This document shows, in pieces, positions 14,035-27,100 of a DNA stretch of 64,000 nt. The notes beneath the pieces are model-generated. The model was not told the origin of the DNA, ran no database searches, and was given only the letters and a program-made list of their open reading frames with translations. The DNA is from Bigelowiella natans CCMP2755 (Eukaryota; Cercozoa; Chlorarachniophyceae), in the NCBI GenBank assembly GCA_000320545.1, contig ADNK01002591.1:1-64000 (forward strand), given 5' to 3'. How positions within the stretch are numbered: position 1 is the stretch's first letter; each line of letters starts with the position of its first letter. Made by a program: the position numbers and the translations under genes.

Positions 14035-14659
14035 GTGAAAATATTAAACAACAATAGCAACTTTCTACACCATAAATTATTGTACGTCTGAATATCTGTG
14101 TACTGCTACTACGCACATATCATATATCATCCCTCCTTTCATCACCACCCCCCCTCCCTCAGAGAGGCAGCAGCTCCTACCAAGGTGACGACGGCCAGGG
14201 AGCAGAAGAGGACATAACGTCCTCTGAGGAGGATACAATGACGAAGAGCAAGAGACTTGCAGATCAAAGAGCAAGAGCTGAATCTAGGCGACTACGTGCG
14301 GAAAGAAGGGCCGAACGTAAATTGATGAGCTCCGAAGAAAAGCGATTATTAGCGCTTGAGGATAGAAAAAAGGAAAAGAAGGATGGAGGCAAAAATAATA
14401 CGAAATCATCTCGAAAAAGCAAGAGCAACCAGACAACACAAGGCAATTCTAGAGAGAACACACAACGGTACCCTCTCCCCCCGAACCCTCTCCCACCCTT
14501 CTCTCTCTATCTCTATCTCTCCCTCTCTCTCATTGTGTGTGTGTGTGTGTGTGTGTATGGTGTGATTGACACCGGTGGAAGTTATGACGACGTTCATTAT
14601 TCGCCTTATGTTCCTTTCATCAGCATCATCAACATCATAAGGAGAAGAAGAAGAAAACA

Positions 14660-14711
<52 letters not shown>

Positions 14712-15392
14712 ATCACATGCTGCATTTCTTACACATTGCTTCTTCTTTGTCACAGCAAACGACCACGAGCCCCATCCAATAGGAGACAACAAGAGCGGGA
14801 GCAGGGTGACGACGGCGAGGTAGAGCGACTTCCAAGGGAGATCAAAGGGACACCCGGTACAGACCAGCCATATCCAAAGTGCTCGCTGTCAAAGGTTTGC
14901 TCTTATTCAAAGGAGGAGGAGGAAGAAGAATTGAAAAAAGGAGGAGGAGGGGGTGGTTGGACCAAGGGGATTTCTCGCCAGTGATTTAATTGTTCTACGA
15001 TGGGAGAAAGGGAGGGGGGGGGGGGAGCGGGGGAAGGAAAATAATAATGATTATGGTCGTCGTCACGATAGCATATCTCACAATCATCACCAGATATGGT
15101 CAACAACCCCATCAATCAATCACCATCGATATAGTAGTAGTAGCAATCATACCCTGCTGCTTCTGCCTCTGCTGCTGCTGCTGCCAGAGATAATAATAAT
15201 TACGATGGTAATGATGAGAAACGATGATGCTGATGATGATTCAATGTCAAGCTTTGATGACATCCATTCATTCTTCCTTGCATCATCAGGTCGAACCGGG
15301 TGAAAGAATTTATGCACCATTCACGGTTGGTTGGTCATCACCAGAATTAAGAACAAGGAGAAGAAGAAGAAGAAGAAGCAAATGGGATGATA

Positions 15393-15425
<33 letters not shown>

Positions 15426-16972
15426 GTGAAACAGGAAGGGGTGGGAGGAGGAGGATTCTTTCGCCTAATGAATGAGTAATCCCATCAACTCGTCTTTAGG
15501 ATGATGATGAGAAAGCTTCTGGTGATGAAAATAGCGGTAGAGCAGAAGGAGAGGATGGGGCTGCTGGTGGAAAGGTTTGGCGACTTGGAACGGTAATATG
15601 AGCCACAACTATCTAGCCCCTTCCTTCTTCTTCTTCCCCTCTTACTTACTTACTTTGTCAAAATTATTGTCAGGTGCTAGGACGAAAGATTGTTCTCCAA
15701 GAAGGCCAGGTTGGGAGGGACAACAGGGATAATAATATATATATATATATATATATATATTAATATTAATAATATATAATATGTAATAGCAACAAGAAGA
15801 AGAACAACAACAACAACAACGCCACCACGAATGAGAGATATTCAATGGAATTACACACACACACACAAACATACATACATACATACATACAAAATAACAC
15901 CCAAACTTATCCAAATTCCCACGTTAATTCTTCTTCTTCGTCTTCTTCTTCTTCGTCTACTCTTACAGAAACCAAAGAAGGTCGTTCTGTTCAAATCGTG
16001 CAAGGACAACAAGATCATCGAGGTACTACTACTACTACTACTACTAGCAATAGCAGTAGTAGTAGTAGTAGTAATAGTAGTAGTGGTGGTGATGCTATCA
16101 TTAATACTCGTCGATCTACCGGAATGATTGTATACGACTAGATTTAATTCATATTTCTCTTTCTCTTCTTCACTTTCTTCTTCTTCTTCTTCTTCTTCTG
16201 TTGTATTGTGACTACTACTACAACTACAACTACTACTACGATGTCACGTGCTGCTGCTGCTTCGATTGCAAGATTCTGGAGGATGATAAAGACGGAAAAG
16301 AAGGAGAGAATCAAGAGTTTCTGAGCCCGATTAACAAAAAAGGTTGCTCTGAACAACATCCATCAACTCTCCCTTTTTTGTCGCGCATTGTTTGTTTCCC
16401 GTGTGTGGGTGAGTAGTCGTGTGGTGATGAGAGAGTGCACGTGATCATGTGACACATAATAATAGTGTGATAATAATGATAATAATAATAAGAAGAGTCA
16501 GAACAACGAGGGGGTTTGTGCTGGTGGTGGTGGTGGTGGTGCTGCTGCTGCTGCTTCATGATTGGAGGGAAAAGATTGATGTGTTGCGTTGATGGAAAGG
16601 AGGAGGCGGCTCATCTACAAAACAGTCGAGATCAAAGAGGCAAGTTTACCATTTAATGTGTGCGGCTATGTGTTCATGAAGCTCTCATCTAACAATACGT
16701 CACCTCACGTCGCCATCCCACAGGATACGAAGAAGTGCTGCTAGCATGGAAGTGGAAGAGGGGGAGGAAGAACGAAACCAGGAAGGAAAAGGAGAGGGAG
16801 GAGGAGGAGGAGGAGGAAAAGTCTCTGATTCAGCAACGTCCCAGAAAGATGATTTGCTGGCATCGGAAGTGAATGACGAAGACTTTAATGGGTAGACGAC
16901 GTATAGATTGGATAGAGAGAGAGAGAGAGAGAGGAGAGATACACAAATAGTTTTCTCTCTCGCGCACACACT

Positions 16973-17010
<38 letters not shown>

Positions 17011-17272
17011 CAGGTACGTGGTGGAGAAACTCTACGTCGTCGAATCGGCTGATGGAACGATAAAGAGGTAATGTAGTAGGAGCCAGAACCATACCTGAAT
17101 TACAGAAAAATGGAGAGGGAAGTCCGGTAGGTCGAATCCAACTCGACCGCAACATCTTTCATTATAATGATTGCAAATTACTTCCTTTACTATCTTATCA
17201 TCATGCAGATATACGGAGTCGGAGATCCGAAATATTGTTCAAGAGGGTGATGGTGGGCCTGATGACGGATGA
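7149..17272 (+). CDS. MORC-family GHKL ATPase, about 32 exons
   Basis: MORC proteins are chromatin-compacting ATPases that dimerise on ATP through an N-terminal GHKL plus S5 module. Exon 1 (7149-7287) carries ELVDNAKDAG. Exon 2 (7539-7797) carries the Mg/ATP loop DDGKGM and IGEYGAGFKSGSMKLG. Further exons: 7946-8016, 8224-8257, 8422-8498, 8649-8695, 8899-8917, 9117-9165 (SLREYLG), 9827-9888, 10182-10256, 10456-10480, 10639-10696 (GRGVRVV), 10990-11179 (LTQNKDGL), 11481-11529, 11918-11976, 12207-12238 and 12552-12587. Behind the catalytic module are a Lys/Arg/Glu-rich helix (14163-14467), acidic linkers, and a Tudor-like stretch (VWRLGTVLG, PKKVVLFKS) over 15290-16342. Last exons: 16600-16624, 16724-16891, 17014-17067 and 17209-17272 (TGA). 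Product about 830 residues. Exons 1-12 are firm. The junctions between 12.6 and 14.1 kb are uncertain: 13827-13934 can be read in two frames. No canonical CW zinc finger was found. Confidence 0.85.
9247..9798. repeat. Compound microsatellite cluster in a MORC intron
   Basis: One intron (9166-9826) holds a G-run near 9251-9274, a TA run (about 9360-9410) passing into GT (to about 9438), a CA run then GA (about 9636-9680), and a TC run passing into GT (about 9735-9798). They sit between the exon ending SLREYLG and the exon starting HLGYVRHL. Open frames over the tracts are artefacts. Confidence 0.93.
10570..12640. repeat. Trinucleotide microsatellites in MORC introns and one exon
   Basis: Tracts include ATT (about 10590-10625), TAG (10860-10918), a CA run (11345-11375), TAC (11442-11473), ATC (11539-11614), GAT (11683-11718), ATC (11879-11904) and TAG (12240-12290, 12452-12483, 12600-12633). 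Many begin immediately at a donor or end just before an acceptor. The exon 10990-11179 itself contains AGC and ATC repeats, read as Ala and Ser runs. Confidence 0.9.
12682..13166. repeat. Minisatellite, about nine copies of a 53-bp unit
   Basis: A tandem array in a MORC intron. Each unit has a variable (TAG)n(TTG)n head followed by a conserved core GCAACAAATCAGCAACGGAG and TAGCTATTAG. Unit length is 52-57 bp because the TAG and TTG counts vary and an ATG interruption comes and goes. The last copy ends sharply at TATTAG before CCCCCTCTTCC. Confidence 0.95.
13680..17010. repeat. Further microsatellites in 3' MORC introns
   Basis: TAG (13697-13732), GA (13993-14031), GT (14536-14556), CA then GA (14657-14710), GAT (about 15389-15425), TA (15738-15761), TAC then AGT (about 16020-16085) and CA (16976-17007). 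All fall in introns of the MORC gene. Apparent proteins with poly-Ser, poly-Asp or poly-Val here are translations of repeats. Confidence 0.9.
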
Positions 17273-18196
17273 TGAGGACGAAAATACAAAGAAGATGTTG
17301 ATGGCGGCGGTAGGTAAAACCTGAGGCATTTGATTTATTTATAATATCTGTGTCCTGCGTATGTAATAAGACGGATGTAATCAATCAATTAAATTTGTTC
17401 AATGGTTATATCCTCATGTAGCTGCAATGCAGCGGCTACAGCGCTAATGTCTAGTAGACATTGATACATATTCACGATCTTGTGCAAGCTAGCATGATGG
17501 CAGTTCAACTCAGCAATGGAACTCTGATCTGCTTCTTACGTGCTACCAATGAACGAAATCGTACATCTTGTCATTTGTGACGCGCTTGATAAATTTACTA
17601 TTGTTAGCTAGCGTGGCTGATTCATTAGTGTTAGCTAGCTAGTGACATACCCATGTGCACGCTCGCTCATGTGGCTGTTGATGATTGCTGCTGCTGCGCT
17701 CATCACGCGGTCTAGCTGCACTTATATTCTGCGAACACCTCGCGAAAACTACTGTACAACTCATGTCCGTTTCACAATACTGATGATGATGGACATGTAA
17801 TATCATATATAAATGTAGTATGTGTGCTATTACTGTGTCTATAATTTTCGGCAGAATGTCTGCTAGCTAGATGTACGCCATGAAATCTAGCAGCGTGCAG
17901 CTGCCATGTGTTATTCCGTTATTATCATTATTATTTGCAGTAGGTATGTAGAGGTAAGTGCGCGTATACGCGTAATAATGCTCTGTCTAGCTGTGCGCAT
18001 TGCAGTAAGTGCGTGTGGGCTTCAATGCAGGCGAAATAAGTTGTTTGTTGGATAACATATTCTTACAAGTTCGTGTCAACCTCAAAACATAAATACGGGA
18101 GACATCATTTGTTCGTCCGGGTTAAGGGATGAGGAGATGAGGGACAATTTACTACGGAATTGGGGATGGAATGAATGAATGTTACTGGGGTCGTGA
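17273..18196. other. Tail-to-tail gap between MORC and dynein genes
   Basis: No gene seen. A copy of the AGACGGATGTAAT element lies about 100 bp after the MORC stop. The rest is TGCA/CTAG-rich (repeated GCTAGC and CTAGCTAG), quite unlike the flanking introns. Both adjacent transcripts must end here. Confidence 0.6.
17361..17430 (+). repeat. Dispersed 3'-flank element, copy with the longest match
   Basis: Contains AAGACGGATGTAATCAATC, an AATTAAATTTG stretch, then TTCAATGG and ATCCTCATGTAGCT. A copy near 61.93 kb shares this whole block of about 60 bp with scattered mismatches. It lies downstream of the MORC stop in the same orientation. Confidence 0.65.
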
Positions 18197-21100
18197 TTAC
18201 TCAATTGAGCAGAGCATAGCTACACCCATCTTGACCCAGTAGTTCGGATCGGCCCTAGGGTCTTTCCTTTTCCTCCTCTTCTTTTCCTCTGACGGAATCC
18301 TAATCTTCGGTGTGTAGATGAAGTTGAGGTCTGTGCGGCGCTTCTTGGTGTAGACTGGGCAATCGTACCACAAGCCCTTTGCGTACCTCTTATTTGCTTC
18401 TTCTTCAAGCAGCGCTGAGACGTGGATAACTGGCATTTCCACGAACAGGTCACCAGGTTTCGGGTTGGAGAGCCACTTGTTGTCGTGGTCCCAAAGCGCC
18501 CCTTCTAAGAAGAGACCGTAGACGTAGACGCCCTCTGGAATCTCCTTTCCTTCCCATCCTGGACTGCCTTGCTTGTGTTTGTCCGGGTTCGTGCAGGCAA
18601 GTACCCTCGTGAAGGGTACCACCTCGTCCAGAGCCCAGTTTTGCTTTGCATGTCGACGAGTGACCTCCTGCCTCATGGCTGTCAGGAATCCCTGAGGGTT
18701 AAAAAACCCGGTCAGCCAGTAAACGTTTGGTCTCATCGTCGTGAGCCAGTCCATAAGCTGCTTGTGGCGCTTCAACAAGCCAGCAAACCACGAAGGCAAC
18801 GAAGGAACCGTCCATGCAATCTCCACACCACCGGCATCAACGTACCAGTGTGTCGGTGGCTTTCCGTCGTACATCGCATCGACTGTCGAGGAAAGCTGTG
18901 GTGTCATGATGATTTCACCCTTAATTGCAAATCCTACATCGCGAAGAGTGGTTCTGACGATGTGTAGAATCTTGATTAGTCGCTCGATCTCCTGGAATAG
19001 GAATACGTTGAGCGGAATCTCAATACCAGCCACCTTCCTCTCTGGGTTGAAGCCATCGGCTAATGTCCACTCGATCTCCTTTGCCTTTGGTCGCTTCATG
19101 ATATACTGACGAACTTCATCCATCTTCATACTTTCAGGAACCTTCTCAAGCAGCTCCTCTGCAAGCTCAGAGACTATTTGCTGCGGAGTCTTCCCGCCAT
19201 CACCACTAGCCTCTCTCGGCCGCGTGGTCTGGATGAGGTCAAGCATGCGTGTTGCTTCTGTCTTTCCGAGGGTAAGATCAGCGTTGGAGTGAAGTCCAAA
19301 CAAAGAAGGTGTGTCGTTGTCGGGCACCTCGTCGATGTAGTCGAGGAATACATCAATAGTCTCACTTTTCGGAATCTTGTATTCGAATTTCTTGCCCCCG
19401 CCTAAGTTTGCTGGGTCGCAAAATTGGAAATCGTCCTTAAACACAGTAGGGGAGAGCCAAAACAACCCAAAGGTGTTGAACAACCTGCGGTCAAAGTCGT
19501 CCGTGATACGACCACCGTACTGCACCTCGCAAATCATGTACTGGATGGTATTCCACGAGATGCCTCCCATCCCGGTTTCGTAGAAGTGCTTTTCTAGGAA
19601 CATGAGGGACGCCTCGAGGTCTGACTGATTGAACTCGTATTTAATGCACCAGCCGATAGGGCCGAACTTTCTTCTCTCCTGAACCACCGAGTGCAAGAAG
19701 CATAAGGAGAACACAAGGTCTCGCCAGCTCACTTCGGGCACACGCCCAAGCCTTTCCTCATCAACGACCTCAGAATACGATCTAAGGAGACCGGCCTTAA
19801 GTCCCTTTGGAGGTTCCATGGTCATCTTGATTGATGTCTGCAGCAACGAGATAGGGAACTTGGGGTGAGCCTCGCAAGTAATCCAGAGACGGAAGTTCTC
19901 GTGGCACTTGAATGGAGGTTTCTCGTTCTTCTTTTTCTTCTTCTTCTTGTCAGCCTTCTTCTCATCGCCGGTACCTTTCTTGCTATTTTCAGCAGCCCGC
20001 GTCGCAGCGTCCTCTTCTTTCTTCTGTTCAATGTAGTCCGTAAGACTGTTCATGTAACCAAGACCCAGGTGGCAATTGTTGAGGAGCGCCCAACCGCCTT
20101 CCACCATCGCGTTGTCGATGGCCATTTTGGCGAATTTCTCTTGGCCCTCGCCCATGGAGACAGTGTATTGGTCGACTTGTGCGTTAACGGTCTTGGCTAG
20201 AGCCTTAATCTGTCCGGTAGGATCTGCACCGGGAGTGAGCAGCAGGATGTTAGGTGTCCACTTGCCCGATCCAACAGCGCTGTACGTATTGCTTACGTTG
20301 CAAATGAGGGGCTTGATATACTTGGCACCAAGGATGGCACCGACAAAGATGTCAGCAGCACGACTCACACGATCATCCCTGAACGCGCGAATTAGAAGAA
20401 GGCGCATGAGAGGACCAGAAGGATCTGTGGCTAAGCGCTCCTCGAAGCTGGGAATCTCGAGCTCCTCCGGGTTCAAACTGTCGAACCACTTCTTCCATTC
20501 TGATTCATTGGAACGGATCTTGTTGATAAGATCGTTGAAGAACGGCGGCGTCTTACTGAGATTAACCACATTCTTCCATGTGTTTCCAATGGTTCCACCG
20601 TCTATCCCGGAGAATTTGTGCTTCGGACAATCAGCGTTGGTCAGAGCCATTCCGGCCTTGAACAGAAGATCGAGCATTTGGGTTGATATAGTGTCCTTGC
20701 GCTCAACCTCGAGAATCTTGAGCGTGAGCAACAGCTTGAAAGTTAGCTTGTGCATTACGAACAGGCCACGGTCCAATGCGACGTAGCTATTGTAGGTTAT
20801 GTTGTCGATGAGGATGTCAATTCGCTGCTTAGCGTCAGCAGGCTCTTCAGAGTTCTTGAGGGTGTAGAAGAACCACACCAAGAACTGAGCGAGAGAGTTT
20901 TGGTACATCGGGTTGAAGCTGGTGGTGTCAACCAACGTGAAATATACAATAGATCCACGACAAGCGACAGGGCGGTACAGCTCCCGCTTCTCGGATATTG
21001 TCTTCTGCGTCTGGGTAGAGGCAATGATTTGTTCGTTAACTTCCTTAGCTTTGGCCTTAGTCTTACGCAAGACGCGAATTAGCTCCACGTCATCAAGCAA

Positions 21101-24100
21101 GTTACCCTTTGAGTTAGCGAGCTTTTCTAGGAGCGTCTTATCGAGGCTCTGCAGCATGACAGTGGCCGTGTTAACGCCGTCGATGAGCTGCTGTCGCTTA
21201 ATTTCAAGTTGTGGCTGCTCATTTTGAATTACGAACGATAGAAGCTGGTCCTCTAGACCCTCTCGCGTGACCGAGAAATCGATCACCGTTGTCTGAGCGG
21301 AAAGCTCAGGGGAGAAAAGAGGGTTCGCCACCTTCGTCAACAAGAACATCTTAAAGTCGAGGGAGTATTCCATTTCCTCACCATCGATCTTGACGATCCA
21401 TTTGTTGCGTCCACGCCCCTTGGAAATCTTCTTCTGCAAAATGGGGTCGAATAGAGGCACGAGATTGTCTACAATACCCTCTACGAGCAGCGTTTTACCG
21501 TTCTCAATGCAGAATTTCGCGATTTCACCTAACTTGCGATGGCCAATGGTTGTGGTTCCCTGGTATGGGAAGTTCTCAGCCTCACGATTCTTGAGCCATG
21601 ACAGTGCTTGTCCTTGAGGGTCGATCAGAAGAGGGAATCTCACGAGGAGAGGATCCGTAGCTTCTCTCGTTTTAGGATCTCTCTTGGGAGATGCCTCAAC
21701 CACCAAAATACCGTTCTGAACGGAGAGCTGGTCTTTTGGAAGTGTCTGTGAGTTCCAGGTCGCAATGGTAGCCTCATCTACGAGTAGTTGGGTCACGTCG
21801 ATGTTCTTGTTGATGGGGATACCCAAGTCGATGCAACCCTGGTAGAAATCCTCTTTGATGAGCTTGTTTCTGAATGTGAAGTTGAACGGACCGCAGTAGG
21901 ATACGAACGCACATGCAAGGGCCATATCTCCTAGGAGCTTTTTCTTGTCCTCAGCGAATTGCCTGCAGCTCTCGCTCCAACGTATCTTTTCTCCTCCTAG
22001 AGACTCGATGAGTTTCGTTGCTTCGTCCATCTTTGTCATAAGCAATTCCTGGTTCTCCTCCAGAGCTTTCTTCTTAGCGTTAGCCTCATCGAGTTTCTTC
22101 TGCAGCTCTGCGACGAGCGCTTGGGCCTTGTTGACAGAGTCAGTCGCGGCTTTGAGTTTCTTGTTGGCAATGTCAAGCTCTGCCTGCTTGATTGCCAGGG
22201 CCTTTTGCAACGGCTTGGCTACAAGGGAAGCAATGTGGTACTGATACATCGCTCGCACGAACATAAGAAGACCTTCTGCAGCCCCCGAGGCTTTTTTCGC
22301 GTACTCGGGCAAGAAACCAGGGAACAAGTAGTAAGGTTCTAGCAACTCCATTGTTTCCTCATTAATCTGATCCTTCTTAACTTTGGCGAATCCAATTACA
22401 TCGTTACAGAAACTACCACTAGACATGAGCTTCTTGGAAAGATCCCAAGAAGGAGTAAAGAACTTGAGGAAAGTTTCAGCTCCACCGTGATTGTAGGTCT
22501 TGGCCTCGGCGTTAGTGTCGACTTTTTCAACCAACGGCGCGTAGAAGAGAATATCAATGCAGTCCATAATACGCTGGATAATCTCAGGTGGCTTGGCGAG
22601 GGCCATAATACTTCTAATATCATCAGGCTTAACTTTTGCGGCAGCTCTCTCTGCAGCCCTAACGAACGGCATCGCAGCTTCTAGGAGCTTGTTCGCTGCC
22701 TTCTTTTCTTTTTCAATACCTTGGGCTGTGGCATTCGCAGAGTCCTGGACCTCAGCAGCTGCAGCCATTTTAACATCAGCCTTCTTCTGACCTTCATTGA
22801 CACGTCTAACGACCTCTTCCGTCTCTCGCTTAGCTTGAGCGACCTCCTTTCCTTTTACAGCAAGCTCCTTCTTAAGTCCTTCTACGGACGTCTCAGCCTC
22901 TGCGAGTTTCTCCAGACCCAGGGTCACATCTGACTCTTTCTTTGAGATCTCCTTCAGTTTTTCCATGTACTTGGCTTTATAGAACATGATGAAGGACAGA
23001 TACGACTTGGGTGTGACGAATACGCGGCGACGGAACTGGTCGTAGTAATCGTTGCATGAATCGGTGATGAGGTTGTGCACGTTGGCGATAAACGTTGCAA
23101 CCTTGAGGTCCATTCCTTCGGAAGCCTCCATCTTGAATCCCTTCTGCTCTCCTGCGATGAACTTGTTGGACACGTCCTTGAGAGCATCCATAGGCCAGGG
23201 CAGGAACCAGTCGATGTTGGTACAGTTGATAAGACCTGGGAACTTGCGCGCCCTCTCTGCAAACTTTGTATTGGCGGGAGAGAAAGCCAAGACAATGTGA
23301 AGATTGTCCCGAATTCTGTCAATGAAGAACTTATACAAGTTGTCCGCCGTGTCGTCGAACGCGTTTCCGTACTTCTCCTTCGCGGCGTCTCGGAGATCGC
23401 CCGACATCGCGTCTCGCTCATCCTTGGGGATGAGACCAGGAATTTCTCCGGTGGCAAGGATCATGTTGATGTATTCCAAAAACTCTTCAAAGATTACATC
23501 GAAATCCGCGAAGATCCATGTGAATGAGCGGCCCTCCTTTCCAACCTTCATGTAAAGGTCATGGATATCTTCCTTAAACTTATCAACCTTGTAGTTCTTG
23601 ACAACCTCAATTTGGAACACTTCTTGGCGCTGCACGAAAGCTGCGAGCTTTGTGAGAGATTGTCTACCTGAACCTCCCACACCTACGAGAAGTGCAGATC
23701 CCATCGGCGTACCGATGATTCTCGAGATTCGCATCATGTGCTCCATAGCGTCTGTAAAGAGCACAAGGTCCATTCGTGCACGATAAACCTTTCCAGGGCC
23801 TTCGACGGAGGAATCATTGTACTGGCCGAGGAAATGTTCCACGCGCGCGCGGATGTCGAGATCATCGGGTACAATCTCGTAGCACCTTTCCGCGAGCTCA
23901 GCAATTTCGTCTGTTTCTGGGTCGATTACATCGTCACGGAGGAAGGATACGAAGTATGGTGGGCGCTCAGCTTCCTTGAATTTCTTGTGGTAATCCTCGC
24001 CGAACCATTTCTTAGTCTGAACGAGAGACTCTTTGTAAAACCACTGCTTGTCCTTTATCTCGACGAGCTTGTCGCACAATACACGCTCGCACTCGTGCTT

Positions 24101-27100
24101 CCACAGCGTCACAACAGTATCCTTTTCGTTGGTCACTGCCTGATCTTCGCGGTCCAAGGCAGGAGATTGGAGCATGCCTCCGAAGATACGAGAAAGGTCG
24201 CGCAGGTTGAAGATGTAATGGAACTTCGCGGGTGTCGGAAGCATCTTTGCCTTACACATGTTCCACAGCTCGATAGTGGCTTTGGTAACGACATCAGTCA
24301 TCTCAGCCAACTCTTTGAGCTCTTGAAATTTATAATTCTCTCGCATCATCGTACCGTAGATTGTGTTGACTGTGCTCTGTTCGGGGGGTGTGACGTTGAA
24401 CACATACAAGTGGCGTTTGCATCGATCTGGAATGTCATTGCGTCCTCCTCCCGGATGGGTCATGGCTGCGATGTACTGTACTTTCGTAACCTGCATCATA
24501 CGGCCACGTAGGTCCTTGTCCAAGAAGTAGAACCCGCCTTGTTCAAGCGCCTGACGCACAATTTCCAGGGTTGGCTGGTCACCCCATATGTTGACCTCAG
24601 GCATCGAAAGGTCGTCGAGGAACACCATCATAGGACGTCCATCACGAGGGTGGAAGATTAGGTTGGATTTCTTCTCAAGGTCGGCCTCCATCTGCGACTG
24701 GAACATACCTGGTAGCGTAGCGAAGGAGAAGTTTGCCTTCTTGAAGATCAGACGTGGGTCCTCCTTCATCAACGATTCGCAGTATTGCTGCACGATCGAG
24801 GTTTTAGCCGTACCGGGAGACCCGATTACAAGCGAAGGTCGGTTTATTTTTTTCTTCATGATGTCGAAAAGGAAGAAAGATCGTGCGGTTTCCACAGTTG
24901 GAACCAAACAGGTGGAGAAGTTGAAGGATTTTCCCGGGAACTTCCATTCTTCCGACTTCCATTGTTGCCACTGAAGGTAGTTCTCTGCTTCAGGATCCTG
25001 CTGCACGAAGAAGTCGTATGTGGTAAGTGGCTCCTTGCAATCAGGCAAGTTCTTTCCGCCAGACCATTTCTTCATGCGCTGGTGAAGCTTAGCGCGGTCG
25101 TCACTCTCCAGCAGGGCACCGAGGGACCAGAAGAACGAGTACAAGAACAGCTTTTCGTACGCCTCCTCTGGATAAGTTTCATCGTTGTCCTTGGACATCA
25201 GCATACCCTTCATCAGGCACAGAAGGTTTGTGATCATATGGACGTCCATAACGGGCATCATGGATGTTGTATGCCTCCTGAGCCACCTGAGGGAGCTCTC
25301 GGTAATATACTTATCGCATAAACCTTTGATGATCTTGCTTTCCTCCTCATTGAGCTTCTCCCTTTCCATCAGCCATGCTTCGACAACTGGAATGTATCCC
25401 AAGTCCTCACTCGAGACATAGACAATTCCAGCTCGTGACACCGTTGCGGGAGAGGCGTTGCGAAGATCACGAGGCTCGAATAAGATACGGCAATTTTCGT
25501 GCATCGGCACACGGTCACCATTCGCAAGCGTGAGTAGCTTGTTGTCATCCAGGACAGTATTGAGATTTTCGATCCAAATAGAGTCGACAGGGCCGTCACA
25601 CACAATCCAGGTCCTCTTGGTAGTGGTAGGCTTGTTTGCCTCGAACCAGATCGCAGAGAAGACACCGTCAGTCCACTCACCAGAAAGAAGGTCGTTCTCT
25701 CCGAACATCTCCGGAGCGCGAAGAGCTTTCGGGTTCATGCGGATCTCCTCACACTTCGGAGTACCTTCGTTTGCGGCTATGGCAGATAGGGCCTCTAGGA
25801 GTACGCGGGTAGCTTCAGTTTTTCCTCCTCCTGCAGGACCGACCATCATCAAACCGTGGCGGACAAGCGAGGTCTCGTAGAGCTGAATAGCTTTCTTCTT
25901 CCAAGAGGGGTAATAGACCAGACCCATCTCTTCGCATGCGTCTTTCATCTTGTTCTCGAGTTCTGGCCATTCCTTAACCGCAGGATCACCCTGGTTAGGG
26001 AACAAGTCATGAAGTAGCGAGATAAAGAGGCCGACGTCATCAGCAACCAGCTTCGCAAGGTTCATATCACGAAGGGTTCGCATCATAAGCATCTCCTCGA
26101 GGTCGTATCGGTCCTTGATGTCGCCCTTCTTGAGAGCTTCACGAAGATTCGTACCAGCTGTACGCAAGACGGAAATGATGTTACGAAGACCGAAGTCGTA
26201 GTGGCGCTGTGCTGAGAGCTGCTCCTCACACAAACGGTAAAGGATACGGAACTTCTGTGCCAATTTATCGTAGCTTTGGTAGCCCTGAGCTGCGAGGAAA
26301 ACACGGATAATGATCTCACGATCAGGAACCATCATCGCTACACTACGGAAGAGGGCCTTGAGGTTCTCAGGAAGCTCCTGACGGCCAGCGTAACCAGGAT
26401 TCATGGTGATGAAAAAGCCCAGACGCGGATCTACACCGACATCGCCGTCAGTTCCGGGGAATTTGAACTTAGGTTTACGCTCTCGGAGAGCGTTCATGAT
26501 AGCCTCCACCTGCTGTGCAACGACGGATAGGACCTCGAGCTCAATACGGTTGAACTCATCGAAGCATCCCCAGGAGCCGGACTGGCAAAGACCTTTATAA
26601 AGCTTAGCCGTATCGGCTGTGTGCATCTGATCGGAACAGTTGAACACAACGCACCACTTGCCCAATGCACGCGCAAGGTCCTTGGTGGTCTCGGTCTTTC
26701 CGGTACCAGCAGGTCCTGCAGGAGCGCCTCCGTAGCACATACCGAGAGCCTGTGTGAGTGAGATGTAGCATCGATCCGTAAGAGGTGTGATCACGAGCCG
26801 TCCGACGCACCCGATGTACTCGTAGCAGTATGCGAAGTCAACGTTGGCAACCTGGATGTGACACTCGTCTTCCTCTACATTCCAGTAGCAACGTAGCTGT
26901 CGCTGCCAGGCGAAGTCGTTGATGTTTTGTAGCTTCTCGTCGCCCTTCTTCTCTGTGGCTTCGAGAAGCTCATCGAGCACGTCGACCTGGTGGACCTGGA
27001 TGGTGACCATGGTCTCTATCTTGACGCGGTCCATCTTCTTTGCAATTTCCTGGGTGACGAGCTTGGTAAGCGACTCAAGGATACCACGCTGCTTAACACC

